Below, piece after piece: positions 1 to 8,074 of a DNA stretch of 20,833 bases (positions within the stretch are counted from its first letter, which is position 1; every line of letters begins with the position of its first letter). Both the position numbers and the translations under genes were made by a program. The DNA lies in contig QLUP01000009.1 of assembly GCA_018725485.1 (NCBI GenBank), positions 1 through 20,833 on the forward strand, written 5' to 3'. The notes under the pieces are model-generated. The model worked only from the letters and a program-made list of their open reading frames with translations, did not search any database and was not told the origin of the DNA. Source of the DNA: Candidatus Lithacetigena glycinireducens (GTDB lineage: Bacteria; Coprothermobacterota; HKB111).

Positions 1-1
1 T

Positions 2-232
2 ATCTTCGCCCAAACTATCCTGGTAGAAGCTGCCCTTAGCTTCCTGGGAGTGGGAGTTCCCCCCTGGATACCCACCTGGGGAAGTATTATGACCGATGGT
101 AGGATCTACATCCGGGTTGCTCCCTGGATTATTTTCTTCCCGGGGCTGGCAGTAGTGATTTCTGTTCTCGGATTAAACCTACTCGGCGATGGCCTGAGGG
201 ATGTCCTTGACCCCAGGCTCAAAGGCCTTTAA
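2..232 (+). CDS. Oligopeptide/dipeptide ABC transporter permease, DppC/OppC type (3' end only)
   Basis: This is the C-terminal 76 residues of an inner-membrane permease of a peptide/nickel-type ABC importer; the gene begins left of the window and its reading frame is open from base 2. The visible part contains the EAA-loop signature that docks to the ATPase ([19 protein letters not shown], residues 9-27 of the fragment), then a last hydrophobic segment ([20 protein letters not shown]) and the usual ending [14 protein letters not shown]. This ending is very typical of the DppC/OppC subfamily, so the family call is secure, but the substrate (dipeptide, oligopeptide, nickel or glycan) cannot be told. 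The TAA stop overlaps the csaB stop on the opposite strand by 4 bases, so the two transcription units converge tail to tail with no spacer. Confidence 0.9.
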   Translation: MFAQTILVEAALSFLGVGVPPWIPTWGSIMTDGRIYIRVAPWIIFFPGLAVVISVLGLNLLGDGLRDVLDPRLKGL

Positions 233-1305
233 TTAATGAATTCTTTTATGATATTGATATTTAACCGGGCTCTTTCTATTAAAGGCAAAAGTAATTTCTT
301 TAACCGCGCTTTAATTTCAGCCCTATTCTCGTAAATTTTAATAGAGTGATAGATCATGTCTGCTGGTTTGACCTTGCTTAAGGGCAAGGTCAAACCTTCT
401 CCAAGTTCTTTAGCCAGGTTGTCCACCTTGGGATCATAGGAGATGCCCAGAAAGGGGACTTCGGTGATGGCAGCTGAAATAATAGGATGAAGACGCGAAC
501 TGAAAATCATTTCCGATCTTCCTACCAGGGCTAAGGCAACTTCAGGTTCAAAACAATCCTCAACATAATGAGCCCTGTCTTTTAGCCGGTTTTTAATAAG
601 CTCAAGTGTAAAATGATCATGTCGGGGGTAAAAAGGGACAACTAAAATCTCTAACCCATACTCTTCTTTCAGAAAAAGGACTGTTTGAATTACAGATTCT
701 ACTATTGAGGGCCTATCTAAAGCCCTCGAAGGAGATAAAAACAGGTAGGGTTTATTATTGATAGCCAGGCTTTCCAGAACCTGGGCTCCCTTTAAGTAAT
801 CGGGCTTAAGTAGAAAGGCTAAATCAGCAGTTAATAATAGCTTCCCTTTATATCCGAGAGTTTCCAGGAGGGTGGCTGATGGTTTATCCCGCACGCTGAT
901 ACTTTTAACTCCTTTTAAAACCAGAGACAAAAGTTTAAGACTGCTTTTAGAGGTTAAGGGTCCAACTCCCTGGGCAAGTAGCAAAGTAGGCACTTTATAA
1001 TATTGGGCCAGGGAAATCAAAGCCAGATAATAATACAGGCTTCTCCTGCTGGTAACATCTTGCAATAAACCACCCCCACCACTTATGAATAAGTCTGCTT
1101 TTTTAACCTCAGAAGTAATTAAAGAAAAATCGTTCCTGGAAATAGCTTTTACTTGAAAAAGAGAGGCTGTCTTTTCAGCTTTGGCAGAGAGCACGGTTAT
1201 CTCAATATCCGGAAGGAGAGACCTTAAAAGGTTGATGGAAACACTCAAAATAGCTTCATCACCGATGTTACCAAAACCGTAATATCCTGAAATAACTACT
1301 TTCAT
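229..1305 (-). CDS. csaB: Polysaccharide pyruvyl transferase CsaB
   Basis: CsaB transfers a pyruvyl ketal from phosphoenolpyruvate onto a sugar of the lipid-linked secondary cell wall polymer; in Bacillus anthracis and Paenibacillus alvei this creates the ligand for SLH-domain proteins. The 358-residue length fits the family. Seen in the sequence: N-terminal [12 protein letters not shown] (residues 7-18), the central glycine-rich [14 protein letters not shown] (about 76-89), and the C-terminal SSRLHP around residue 271, the Arg-His motif of this GT-B-like fold. No signal peptide or membrane segment, so cytoplasmic. The ATG has AAAGG 6 bases upstream and overlaps the tagA stop (ATGA), indicating translational coupling. 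It is the last gene of the envelope block. A 13-bp perfect inverted repeat lies in its 3' part (365-396). Confidence 0.93.
   Translation of the reverse strand: MKVVISGYYGFGNIGDEAILSVSINLLRSLLPDIEITVLSAKAEKTASLFQVKAISRNDFSLITSEVKKADLFISGGGGLLQDVTSRRSLYYYLALISLAQYYKVPTLLLAQGVGPLTSKSSLKLLSLVLKGVKSISVRDKPSATLLETLGYKGKLLLTADLAFLLKPDYLKGAQVLESLAINNKPYLFLSPSRALDRPSIVESVIQTVLFLKEEYGLEILVVPFYPRHDHFTLELIKNRLKDRAHYVEDCFEPEVALALVGRSEMIFSSRLHPIISAAITEVPFLGISYDPKVDNLAKELGEGLTLPLSKVKPADMIYHSIKIYENRAEIKARLKKLLLPLIERARLNINIIKEFIN
365..396. repeat. Perfect 13-bp inverted repeat (hairpin) inside csaB
   Basis: The arms GGTTTGACCTTGC (365-377) and GCAAGGTCAAACC (384-396) are exact reverse complements separated by 6 bases; a T-G wobble would extend the stem to 14 with a 4-base loop. 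It lies in coding sequence of csaB and about 130 bases past the stop of the converging permease gene. On the + strand it is followed by a T-containing but interrupted stretch (TTCTCCAAGTTCTTT), so it might slow or end transcription of the permease operon; on the minus strand no U-tract follows. The structure is certain, the function is not. Confidence 0.6.
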
Positions 1306-2009
1306 GGCAAACCTTTTATCAATGCGGTTTTTAATAAAGTGAATAAAGTACTAAAAATCCTTGAATACCTTTTGGGCTCTCTAACCAATCTATAAAACCA
1401 CTCTAAACCCCACTTTGTGTAAATAGCTGGTGCTCTTTTAACAAAACCTCCCCAGATATCCAGAGAACCACCAACCCCCACAGCCAGGCAGGATAATAAA
1501 TCCCGATTATGATAAATGAATTTTTCCTGCTGGGGAGTTCCCATGCCCACAATAAGAATATCAGGGGAAAGTTGCTTTATTATATTTACCACTTTTAATT
1601 CATCATCAAAGTAACCATGATGGTAGCCAATTATGATTGATTTTTTAACCTGAGTTAGGTTATCTACTGCTTTTTCAATCACTTCCTTACGAGCTCCCAA
1701 TAAAAATATTTTCACTTTTTTATTTCGGGAAAGAATTTCTTCTACAAAAGAGATACCTGGTATATGTTCAGCTTTTACTTTTTTGCATCTTCTCAAGAGC
1801 AGGGTGATCCATTTTCCATCAGGAACAATCAAAAACGATTGGTTAAGAATTTTTAGAAACTCCTGGTCTTTAAGGGCTACCGCTAACATCTCCAAATTTA
1901 AAGTTACTATTTGTTTAAACCTGTTTTCTGAAAGTGTAATGGACACCAGGTTTAACGCTTCTTCTTTTGATAATACATCAACAGGGATATCCCAGAGATA
2001 GGTTCTCAT
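1302..2009 (-). CDS. tagA: TagA/WecG/CpsF-family glycosyltransferase (N-acetylmannosamine(-uronate) transferase)
   Basis: Members of this family (GT26) add the second sugar, ManNAc (TagA) or ManNAcA (WecG), to GlcNAc-PP-undecaprenol at the inner membrane face. The 235 residues carry the family landmarks: TLNLE near residue 36, with a Thr where TagA has its catalytic-site Thr, VPDGKW with Asp64 at the position of the proposed catalytic base, the GMGTPQQEKFI block (about 155-165), GVGGSLDIWGG and the C-terminal RAPxxxxKWGLEWFYRLVREPKRY. The usual PDGxG is PDGKW here. TagA and WecG cannot be separated by sequence alone; the overlapping UDP-sugar dehydrogenase upstream leaves the ManNAcA option open. 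Start ATG overlaps the stop of that gene (ATGA) and has no strong ribosome site, consistent with coupling. Confidence 0.9.
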   Translation of the reverse strand: MRTYLWDIPVDVLSKEEALNLVSITLSENRFKQIVTLNLEMLAVALKDQEFLKILNQSFLIVPDGKWITLLLRRCKKVKAEHIPGISFVEEILSRNKKVKIFLLGARKEVIEKAVDNLTQVKKSIIIGYHHGYFDDELKVVNIIKQLSPDILIVGMGTPQQEKFIYHNRDLLSCLAVGVGGSLDIWGGFVKRAPAIYTKWGLEWFYRLVREPKRYSRIFSTLFTLLKTALIKGLP

Positions 2010-3292
2010 AAACTAAATACTTTAAATCCCTCGCTTTTTAGTTCTTCCTTATTAAAAAGGTCTTTAAGATCTATTATGAAAGCTTCGGGTTTTATTAGCT
2101 TCTTTAATTTTATAGTGCCGAGGGATAGAAACTCTTCCTGAATTACGGAAACAATTACTACCAAAGCATTCTCCAGGCATTCTTCAAGACTAACTGACTC
2201 AACCCCCAATCCCGATTTTGCTATAGGGTCATAAGAAGCCACCTGAAAACCTTTCTCTATTAATATTTTTTTGGTTCTTACCGCTGGGCTATGGCGACAA
2301 CTTGAGGAATAATCTTTCCAGGCTTGCCCCAAAATGGAAACTTTCACCTCGGGATACCCTGATTCTGCTATATAGTTTTGGATTAGGTTAACTATCCTCA
2401 GGGGTGTTAAATCGTTTATTTGCCTGGATAACCTGGAAAGCGGAAGCTCCTCGGGTGATTTAGCAATGTGATAAAGGTAATAATAAGCCCAGGGAATACA
2501 ATGACCCCCAACCCCAGGACCAGGTAACAGTATATTAACTCTTTTATGGGTATTGGCTAACCGGATGGAATTATTCCCGGAAATACCTTTAGAAGCAAGA
2601 AAATAGGAAATTTCATTGGCTAAAGCTATATTTACATCCCTTTGCAGGTTTTCAATAATTTTGGAAGTCTCTACTTCCTTAATATTTCCCAGGTGGACTG
2701 TTGCTGAAGATATTATTCTCAGGGATGATAAGGCTTGATTAACACTTTCTTGATTAATGCCACCAATTATGAGATCCATATTCCTTAACTCCTCAAATGC
2801 TTTCCCCTCGCCCATCCTCTCCGGGCAATAAGCCAGGTAAAAATCCCTACCTGCCTGCAAACCACTTTCCCTTTCTAAAATTGGTAGGGCTACCTCTTCG
2901 GAAAAACCAGGAAAAACGGTACTTCTCAGAATCACCAGATCCCCTTTCTTCAATTTTTTACCCACATCTTTGATAGCCTGAGAAATGGGGTTAGTATTCA
3001 AAAGTCCGTTTTCAACATTAATGGGGACAACTACCATTATTACTGTACCCGGTTTAGCTATTTCAGGGATATCAGTACTGAGTACCAGGTTGCCTTTTTC
3101 GGTTACCTCCCTGATTATATCGGGAAGTTTTTGCCCCTTATCTTCTTCCTGGTAATCAATAGTGTAGGTTGCTATTTTTTTTAAATGCTCAGCGTTAGAA
3201 TCGACACCGTAAACTGTGCAGCCTTCCAGGGCATAACACAACGCCAGGGGTAACCCCACAGCACCTAAGCCTACTACAACTATATTATTCAT
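2006..3292 (-). CDS. wecC: Nucleotide-sugar dehydrogenase, UDP-N-acetyl-D-mannosaminuronate dehydrogenase type (WecC-like)
   Basis: It oxidises C6 of a UDP-hexose(amine) to the uronic acid with two NAD+. At 428 residues it has the expected three-domain layout: an N-terminal Rossmann motif VVGLGAVGLPLA (6-17), the YCPERMGEGKA block (155-165), the catalytic lysine region SKIIENLQRDVNIALANE (210-227, Lys211), and the active-site cysteine in GPGVGGHCIP (Cys265), followed by the C-terminal UDP-binding domain. The central block resembles WecC/WbpA-type enzymes acting on UDP-ManNAc or UDP-GlcNAc more than UDP-glucose dehydrogenases. Together with WecB in the same block the likely product is UDP-ManNAcA, but the substrate is inferred from context. 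ATG start; overlaps the preceding glycosyltransferase by 8 bases. Confidence 0.85.
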   Translation of the reverse strand: MNNIVVVGLGAVGLPLALCYALEGCTVYGVDSNAEHLKKIATYTIDYQEEDKGQKLPDIIREVTEKGNLVLSTDIPEIAKPGTVIMVVVPINVENGLLNTNPISQAIKDVGKKLKKGDLVILRSTVFPGFSEEVALPILERESGLQAGRDFYLAYCPERMGEGKAFEELRNMDLIIGGINQESVNQALSSLRIISSATVHLGNIKEVETSKIIENLQRDVNIALANEISYFLASKGISGNNSIRLANTHKRVNILLPGPGVGGHCIPWAYYYLYHIAKSPEELPLSRLSRQINDLTPLRIVNLIQNYIAESGYPEVKVSILGQAWKDYSSSCRHSPAVRTKKILIEKGFQVASYDPIAKSGLGVESVSLEECLENALVVIVSVIQEEFLSLGTIKLKKLIKPEAFIIDLKDLFNKEELKSEGFKVFSL

Positions 3293-4397
3293 TTCCCATC
3301 ACCCCCTCTTTTGTTTTTATATATAGCCATTCGGTTCTCTCCAGCATATGGTTTAGATTGAACCTTAATAAAACTTGCTTTCTACCTTCTTGACCGAGCC
3401 TCTGCCTAAAAGATTCATTTTCTAAAAGATTAATAATTGAGTCAGCTAAAACAGCAGGATTCTTCCTTTCCACCAGAAGACCGGTTTTTTCGTGAGCTAC
3501 CACCTCTTCAATCCCCCCTACTCTGGAAGCGATAATCGGTATCCCCATAGCCATGGTTTCAATAACCGCTAAACCCATCCCTTCCATGAGAGAAGGAAAA
3601 ACACCAATAGTAAATTGCGAAATCTCTTTATAAACATCCTTTACTCTCCCGGTAAAAACAACCTGTTCCTGGATATTTAGTTTTCGGGCAACAGATACCA
3701 GATATTCTTTCGAGGGACCATCACCGATGAACCTGACTTCAACTGGGCCATATTTTTTCATAACCGCGGGGATGGCTTCCACTAAGTAAACATGACCCTT
3801 TACCTTAACTAACCTGCCCACAGTACCAATAACCGGTATGGAAACAGTTTTTTCTGAAGTAGAGGTTAAGTCTGTTTCATCAATGGCATTATAAATGACT
3901 TCTATTTTGCTTAAGGGGACGCCTCTCTTTAAAAGGTGGTTCAAAACGGCTTTAGATACGGCTACAAAGGAGTCTACCATTTTAGAAGTAGCAGTATCCA
4001 CCAAAGTCGCTGCTACCCCCCATAAAGGGTTGGAATAGTCATAAAAAGGAATGCTATGAACGGTTGTAATTACCCTGGTTTTCCTTTCACCCAGGCAACT
4101 AACCCTTCCATAAAAATTAGCTCTAACACCATGCGTATGAAGTATGTCCGGTTTTTCCTGTCTAATTATCTCTTTCAAGGGTTTTAATACCTTCCACCAC
4201 AAAACCCCTTTATAAGGCATGACATGCGTTTTGATGTTCAGATCTTTAGCCTCTTTAACCAGGATACCATCACCCAGGGCGATAATAGAGGGAATAAATT
4301 TATTACTATTGAGGTGAGAAAGAAGGGTTAGCAGATGTTGTTTAGCTCCACCAACATCACCGCCCCCGATAAGGTGGGCAACTCTTATTTTTTCCAT
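3285..4397 (-). CDS. GT4-family glycosyltransferase
   Basis: A retaining GT-B glycosyltransferase of 370 residues, presumably adding a sugar to the lipid-linked envelope polymer on the cytoplasmic side. The N-terminal Rossmann half starts at once with VAHLIGGGDVGGAKQHL and has the acceptor-side DILHTHG motif near residue 84-90; the C-terminal donor half begins with VIGTVGRLVKVKG (about 189-201) and ends in the EX7E element EGMGLAVIE (Glu272, Glu280), then GIPIIASRVGGIEEVV. No membrane segment. Donor and acceptor cannot be read from sequence. It sits between another GT and the UDP-sugar dehydrogenase, overlapping both (13 and 8 bases), so it belongs to the same coupled operon. Confidence 0.9.
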   Translation of the reverse strand: MEKIRVAHLIGGGDVGGAKQHLLTLLSHLNSNKFIPSIIALGDGILVKEAKDLNIKTHVMPYKGVLWWKVLKPLKEIIRQEKPDILHTHGVRANFYGRVSCLGERKTRVITTVHSIPFYDYSNPLWGVAATLVDTATSKMVDSFVAVSKAVLNHLLKRGVPLSKIEVIYNAIDETDLTSTSEKTVSIPVIGTVGRLVKVKGHVYLVEAIPAVMKKYGPVEVRFIGDGPSKEYLVSVARKLNIQEQVVFTGRVKDVYKEISQFTIGVFPSLMEGMGLAVIETMAMGIPIIASRVGGIEEVVAHEKTGLLVERKNPAVLADSIINLLENESFRQRLGQEGRKQVLLRFNLNHMLERTEWLYIKTKEGVMGNE

Positions 4398-5593
4398 AAA
4401 TACCTATTTATAATTTCTAACATCAGATTGCTTAACTCAAAAGAGATATGCTCGCGATCAAATCTACTTTTAATAGCGTCATTTACTGAAATATTCTGAC
4501 CAATATTCTCATAATTTCTAATCAGGACCTTAAGCATTGCTCTACTGTCAAAAAAAGGAACCAGGTCTCCCTTACCATACTCTTTAAGAACACGGGATAT
4601 GAAGCCACCCTGTAAAGCCTGGGCAATAATATATTTATCAAGGAAAATATAATCAAAAATCTTGGTGGTTGGTTCATAGGGATGTTCTCCAGCTATTAAT
4701 AAACATATTTTACTTCCCTGGATGTATTTTAAGGATTCTTTATAAGGTTTAAAACCAACTATCTGGCAATACTGTTTTAAGTTGAGATCTTTAAGGAGGG
4801 TTAATATGGATTCTTCAGGAATTCCCACCCAGACAAATCGGGTATCAGTTGGAGTTAGGGAAAACCTGTCAATAAATAACCTGTAAGCCTCAAAAAAAGA
4901 GCGGGGATTTCTGAAACTACCAAACTTTCCGGTATGCACTATGTCAAAAGGGGTAAAGTTTATACCTTCTCCAATCTCGGCAAGATCCTCTCTGTCAACT
5001 CCATTAGGCAGGGTAACAAATTTTTTCTCGCTTAAATGGTGATATTTTTCCTGGTACATAAGGGTAGCTTCTTCCGTTACATTAACCACCAGGTCAGCTT
5101 CATTTATTATTAAGGGTTCCAGTTTTTTTTCCAGCCAACGAGCTAACCAGGAAAATGTGGTAACCTGCTTTTTCCTATAAGGATTTAAAGACCAGGGGTC
5201 CCTGAAATCTAAAATATAGGGAAGATGGTAAATTCTTTTTAGTAACCAGGCCAATATCCAGTGGTAAAAGGGCCCACCGGTAAAATAAACTATATCGGGC
5301 TTTTGTTTTCGTATTTCTTTTTTAAGGACAAACCAGAGTAGGGGACCCCAGTAAAATCCTTCTTCGTTCACCCCGGGAATAAAAGGAGGTAACCTTTCTG
5401 TTCTAACTATCTCTACCCCTGATAAACTATCCAGTAATTCTGGGTTTTTGTAAGAATAGTAATTTTCTTTGACGGTAACCACCTTTACCTTCCACTTAAA
5501 CTTCTTGAGATACTTAGAGAATTTGGCAACCCTCTGGGCGCCAACTACGCCATCAGGGGGGAAATGATAAGCTACAATCAGGATGTCGGGCAT
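4385..5593 (-). CDS. Glycosyltransferase, GT4-like with N-terminal FPPDGVVGAQR motif
   Basis: 402 residues with GT-B architecture. The opening ILIVAYHFPPDGVVGAQR followed by KYLKKFKWKVKVVTV is the standard start of the GT4-like N-terminal domain found in polysaccharide clusters. The region around residues 80-110 (PDIVYFTGGPFYHWILAWLL) and the DFRDPWSLNP motif also fit. In the C-terminal half the classical EX7E motif is not clear, the corresponding segment reading AGEHPYEPTTKIFDYI, so this may be a member with a degenerate donor-binding motif. Function in building the polymer repeat unit is inferred from location. ATG start overlaps the end of the Wzy-like gene by 16 bases; the ribosome site is weak (GAAGAAGA), suggesting translational coupling. 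Confidence 0.85.
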   Translation of the reverse strand: MPDILIVAYHFPPDGVVGAQRVAKFSKYLKKFKWKVKVVTVKENYYSYKNPELLDSLSGVEIVRTERLPPFIPGVNEEGFYWGPLLWFVLKKEIRKQKPDIVYFTGGPFYHWILAWLLKRIYHLPYILDFRDPWSLNPYRKKQVTTFSWLARWLEKKLEPLIINEADLVVNVTEEATLMYQEKYHHLSEKKFVTLPNGVDREDLAEIGEGINFTPFDIVHTGKFGSFRNPRSFFEAYRLFIDRFSLTPTDTRFVWVGIPEESILTLLKDLNLKQYCQIVGFKPYKESLKYIQGSKICLLIAGEHPYEPTTKIFDYIFLDKYIIAQALQGGFISRVLKEYGKGDLVPFFDSRAMLKVLIRNYENIGQNISVNDAIKSRFDREHISFELSNLMLEIINRYLWKK

Positions 5594-7218
5594 TCTTCTT
5601 CAGCTACATACACCAGGATCGTTGCTAACAAAGCAAAAAAGACTACCAATCCCGGAGCATCCCAGAGATTTTCTACCATACTATGGAGAAAGAATGCCAG
5701 TAAGGTTATTAATGCTCCTATAGACAGCGCTTTTTTACTGAAAAACTTAGAGGTTTTAATAACAAAAAGGCCATACCTGAATAGATACAGGAAAAGGCCC
5801 ACAAAAGCTACGTACCCCACGATTCCGGTTTCTGCTAACACCCTTAAATGACAACTATCAACCGATATACCCTGAAAAAATCCGTGCTTTATGGCCGGTC
5901 CACCCCCAAAAGTGCCAGGACCGGTACCAAATAAAAGATTAGCTTTAATATGATCTAAAGCCATAAGCCAGCGATATAACCTTCCACCTTTAAGGCTTTT
6001 TTCCAGGTACTCAGGGGAAAAAAGGAATAATATGCGGTAAGTCAGCGTAGGGAGGATAAAATAAGAAAGAAGCCCACCACTAACCAGCAGTATTATTAAA
6101 ATTGGTCCCACCAGGATACTTAATAACCCGATAGAAGCGCCCAATGCCAGGAATGAGCCTCGGGCAAAAGTAAAAGACAAAGATAAAATATTTATAATTA
6201 ATACAGTAAACCAGAATATTCTTTTTATAAACTGCTTTTTAGCAAGTAGCAGGGAAAATGAGGTTCCTATTCCAAAAAGTAAGTATGCTGCGAGAAAATT
6301 CGGACTTCCTATTATGGAAAAAGCCCGGGTCCTAATTATTAAGGCTTCGTAATCTACATCTACCCAACCTGGGGGCATATCTAATCCCAGGACATACTGA
6401 GCAATACCGATTATTCCCAAAAACATACTGCAAAAAGCTATGGAAGAAAAACTTATTTCAGAACTACCACTTGCTTTGAGAAAAACATAAGCGATAAAGA
6501 AAATTAGAGTAGGAAAAGCCAGGCCTCGTAAACCTTCTATATTGACAGAGAGAGGGTAGGGTGATAATAAAGCGCTAAGACCGATTACCAGGTAAAAAAA
6601 CATTAAATAAAAGGCGAAGGGGGGTAGTTTTACTTTATTTTTAATACCAACCGCCAAACCTAATATCAGAAAAGCAATTAAAAATAACTCGTCCCAGGCA
6701 CCTTTAAGAGGGGTAAAACGCCGGAAAACCAGGTCAAAGAAAGGGAAAAAAGACCAGAAAATGATTACTATATTTTTCTTTAGGATGTCCCAGAAAAACT
6801 CCAGGTTCCTGAATATCCAGCTATTTTGAATATCCAGACGAGGATAAACCAGAAACAAAGAAAATAATAATAGGGAAAGGATAATTAAAAACAAATATAG
6901 AACCAGTGGGATGACGGCGATATAAGTCAGTAACAATATCAAAAAAGCTAAGATAAATGAACTGTACAGAATAAGAAACCTGAGAGATATACTTAACCAG
7001 CCATCATATAAATTATTTAGCAGGGAATATAAAAATGAGTTTTCTATTAATATTCTTATATAATCAAAAACCCTGGAGGTAAATGAGCCAGGTAACAAAT
7101 GAAGCAAAGGAAAACCCGGTTTGCTTTTCAACCAGTTTAAGATGAAGCTTTCGCGGGCTTTTTTTAGAAAAAAACTATCTTCTAAAGATACTATTTTCTT
7201 TAAGCTGTTCAAATTCAT
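5578..7218 (-). CDS. O-antigen ligase/polymerase (Wzy/WaaL-type) family membrane protein
   Basis: A 546-residue polytopic membrane protein with about a dozen hydrophobic segments spread from residue ~85 to the C-terminus. The C-terminal third holds the Wzy_C-type periplasmic/extracellular loop features: NLLFGTGPGTFGGG followed by DSCHLRVLAETGIVGYVAF, the usual H/E-T-G-I-x-G block after the loop. Proteins of this family join undecaprenyl-linked oligosaccharides, either as polymerase (Wzy) or as ligase. With an LCP ligase next door, the polymerase role is more likely. The N-terminal ~80 residues are hydrophilic and unusual in length for the family. It overlaps the end of the LCP gene by 44 bases; the ATG has only a weak GGGTGA upstream. 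The coding sequence looks more AT-rich than its neighbours, common for Wzy proteins. Confidence 0.85.
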   Translation of the reverse strand: MNLNSLKKIVSLEDSFFLKKARESFILNWLKSKPGFPLLHLLPGSFTSRVFDYIRILIENSFLYSLLNNLYDGWLSISLRFLILYSSFILAFLILLLTYIAVIPLVLYLFLIILSLLLFSLFLVYPRLDIQNSWIFRNLEFFWDILKKNIVIIFWSFFPFFDLVFRRFTPLKGAWDELFLIAFLILGLAVGIKNKVKLPPFAFYLMFFYLVIGLSALLSPYPLSVNIEGLRGLAFPTLIFFIAYVFLKASGSSEISFSSIAFCSMFLGIIGIAQYVLGLDMPPGWVDVDYEALIIRTRAFSIIGSPNFLAAYLLFGIGTSFSLLLAKKQFIKRIFWFTVLIINILSLSFTFARGSFLALGASIGLLSILVGPILIILLVSGGLLSYFILPTLTYRILFLFSPEYLEKSLKGGRLYRWLMALDHIKANLLFGTGPGTFGGGPAIKHGFFQGISVDSCHLRVLAETGIVGYVAFVGLFLYLFRYGLFVIKTSKFFSKKALSIGALITLLAFFLHSMVENLWDAPGLVVFFALLATILVYVAEEECPTS

Positions 7219-8074
7219 TGCCGTTTATCACCCAGTATTGGATACCTCCAATAGTAGAAGGATGGCCTGCAAGGGTATGAAAATTCACTTTTTCTAAATG
7301 AAGATTTTTCAGAGATAATGCCACTGATATAAAATATTTATAGGACAAATCAGTTTTGACATACTGGTAAAAAATCTGGGATAGCGAAAGTGCTTGTAAT
7401 AGCCTTTTAGGTTTTAATAACTCTTTTACAATAGCTTTAAATAGACCCTGTTGCACTTTTATCCTATCAATATCTCCCAGGGGATAATTTCGGTAACGCA
7501 TTATCCCCAGTGCTTGCTCACCATTAAGGTTATAAGTCCCAGCAGGTACAAATATGGGTGGGTCGGTTAGAGTGTCTTTGAGTTCTCGGTCTACTGTATA
7601 ATACACCCCGCCCAACTCATCAACCAGCATCTTAAATCCATAAAAATCAACTTCTAAATAGTAGTCAATGTCAACCTCCAGCAACTTAGAAACTGTGTCC
7701 ATCAGCAGGGTAATCCCCCCATAAGAACGGGAATGGTTGATTTTTTGAAACCCATGTCCTTCTATTTCTACCCGGGTGTCCCTGGGGATAGAAATTACAC
7801 TCACTTTTTCTTCAGCAATATTCAGGGAAACTAACAGAATAACATCGGATCGGACATGTTCTACCCCAGGTCTACTACCATTATTACCGGTAGAGTCAAG
7901 TCCACATACCAGGATATTTAATACCGTAGGCATTCTCCCTTCTTCATAAATAATTCCCTGCGACTCCAGTGAAAAGGAATTAACTATATTAATCACCTCA
8001 AATAGTTTATAAACTAAAAATATTACCAGGAAAATGAGCAGGATATTAATAACTAATTGCTTATTTGTTTTCAA
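7175..8074 (-). CDS. LytR-CpsA-Psr (LCP) family cell-wall polymer ligase
   Basis: LCP enzymes transfer undecaprenyl-PP-linked polymers onto the C6 hydroxyl of MurNAc in peptidoglycan outside the membrane. The 299 residues show one N-terminal membrane anchor (about 8-28), a short linker and a full LCP domain: LNILVCGLD (52-60), RSDVILLVSLN (75-85), SIPRDTRV (95-102, Arg98), KINHSRSYGG (111-120), DYYLEVDFYGFKMLVDELGGV (137-157), and GEQALGIMRYRN with GDIDR (Arg193, Arg195, Asp201, Arg204). The common second arginine of the GDxxRxxRQQ motif is Val207 here. Start is TTG with AAGGG nine bases upstream and a 14-base overlap with the MurJ-like gene. The context makes it the terminal ligase of the polymer pathway encoded around it. 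Confidence 0.92.
   Translation of the reverse strand: MKTNKQLVINILLIFLVIFLVYKLFEVINIVNSFSLESQGIIYEEGRMPTVLNILVCGLDSTGNNGSRPGVEHVRSDVILLVSLNIAEEKVSVISIPRDTRVEIEGHGFQKINHSRSYGGITLLMDTVSKLLEVDIDYYLEVDFYGFKMLVDELGGVYYTVDRELKDTLTDPPIFVPAGTYNLNGEQALGIMRYRNYPLGDIDRIKVQQGLFKAIVKELLKPKRLLQALSLSQIFYQYVKTDLSYKYFISVALSLKNLHLEKVNFHTLAGHPSTIGGIQYWVINGNEFEQLKENSIFRR

Noticed and set aside
221-230. Palindrome AAAGGCCTTT at the end of the permease gene as a possible terminator
   Set aside because: It has no loop, no following T-run, and lies in coding sequence just before the stop; too weak to call.
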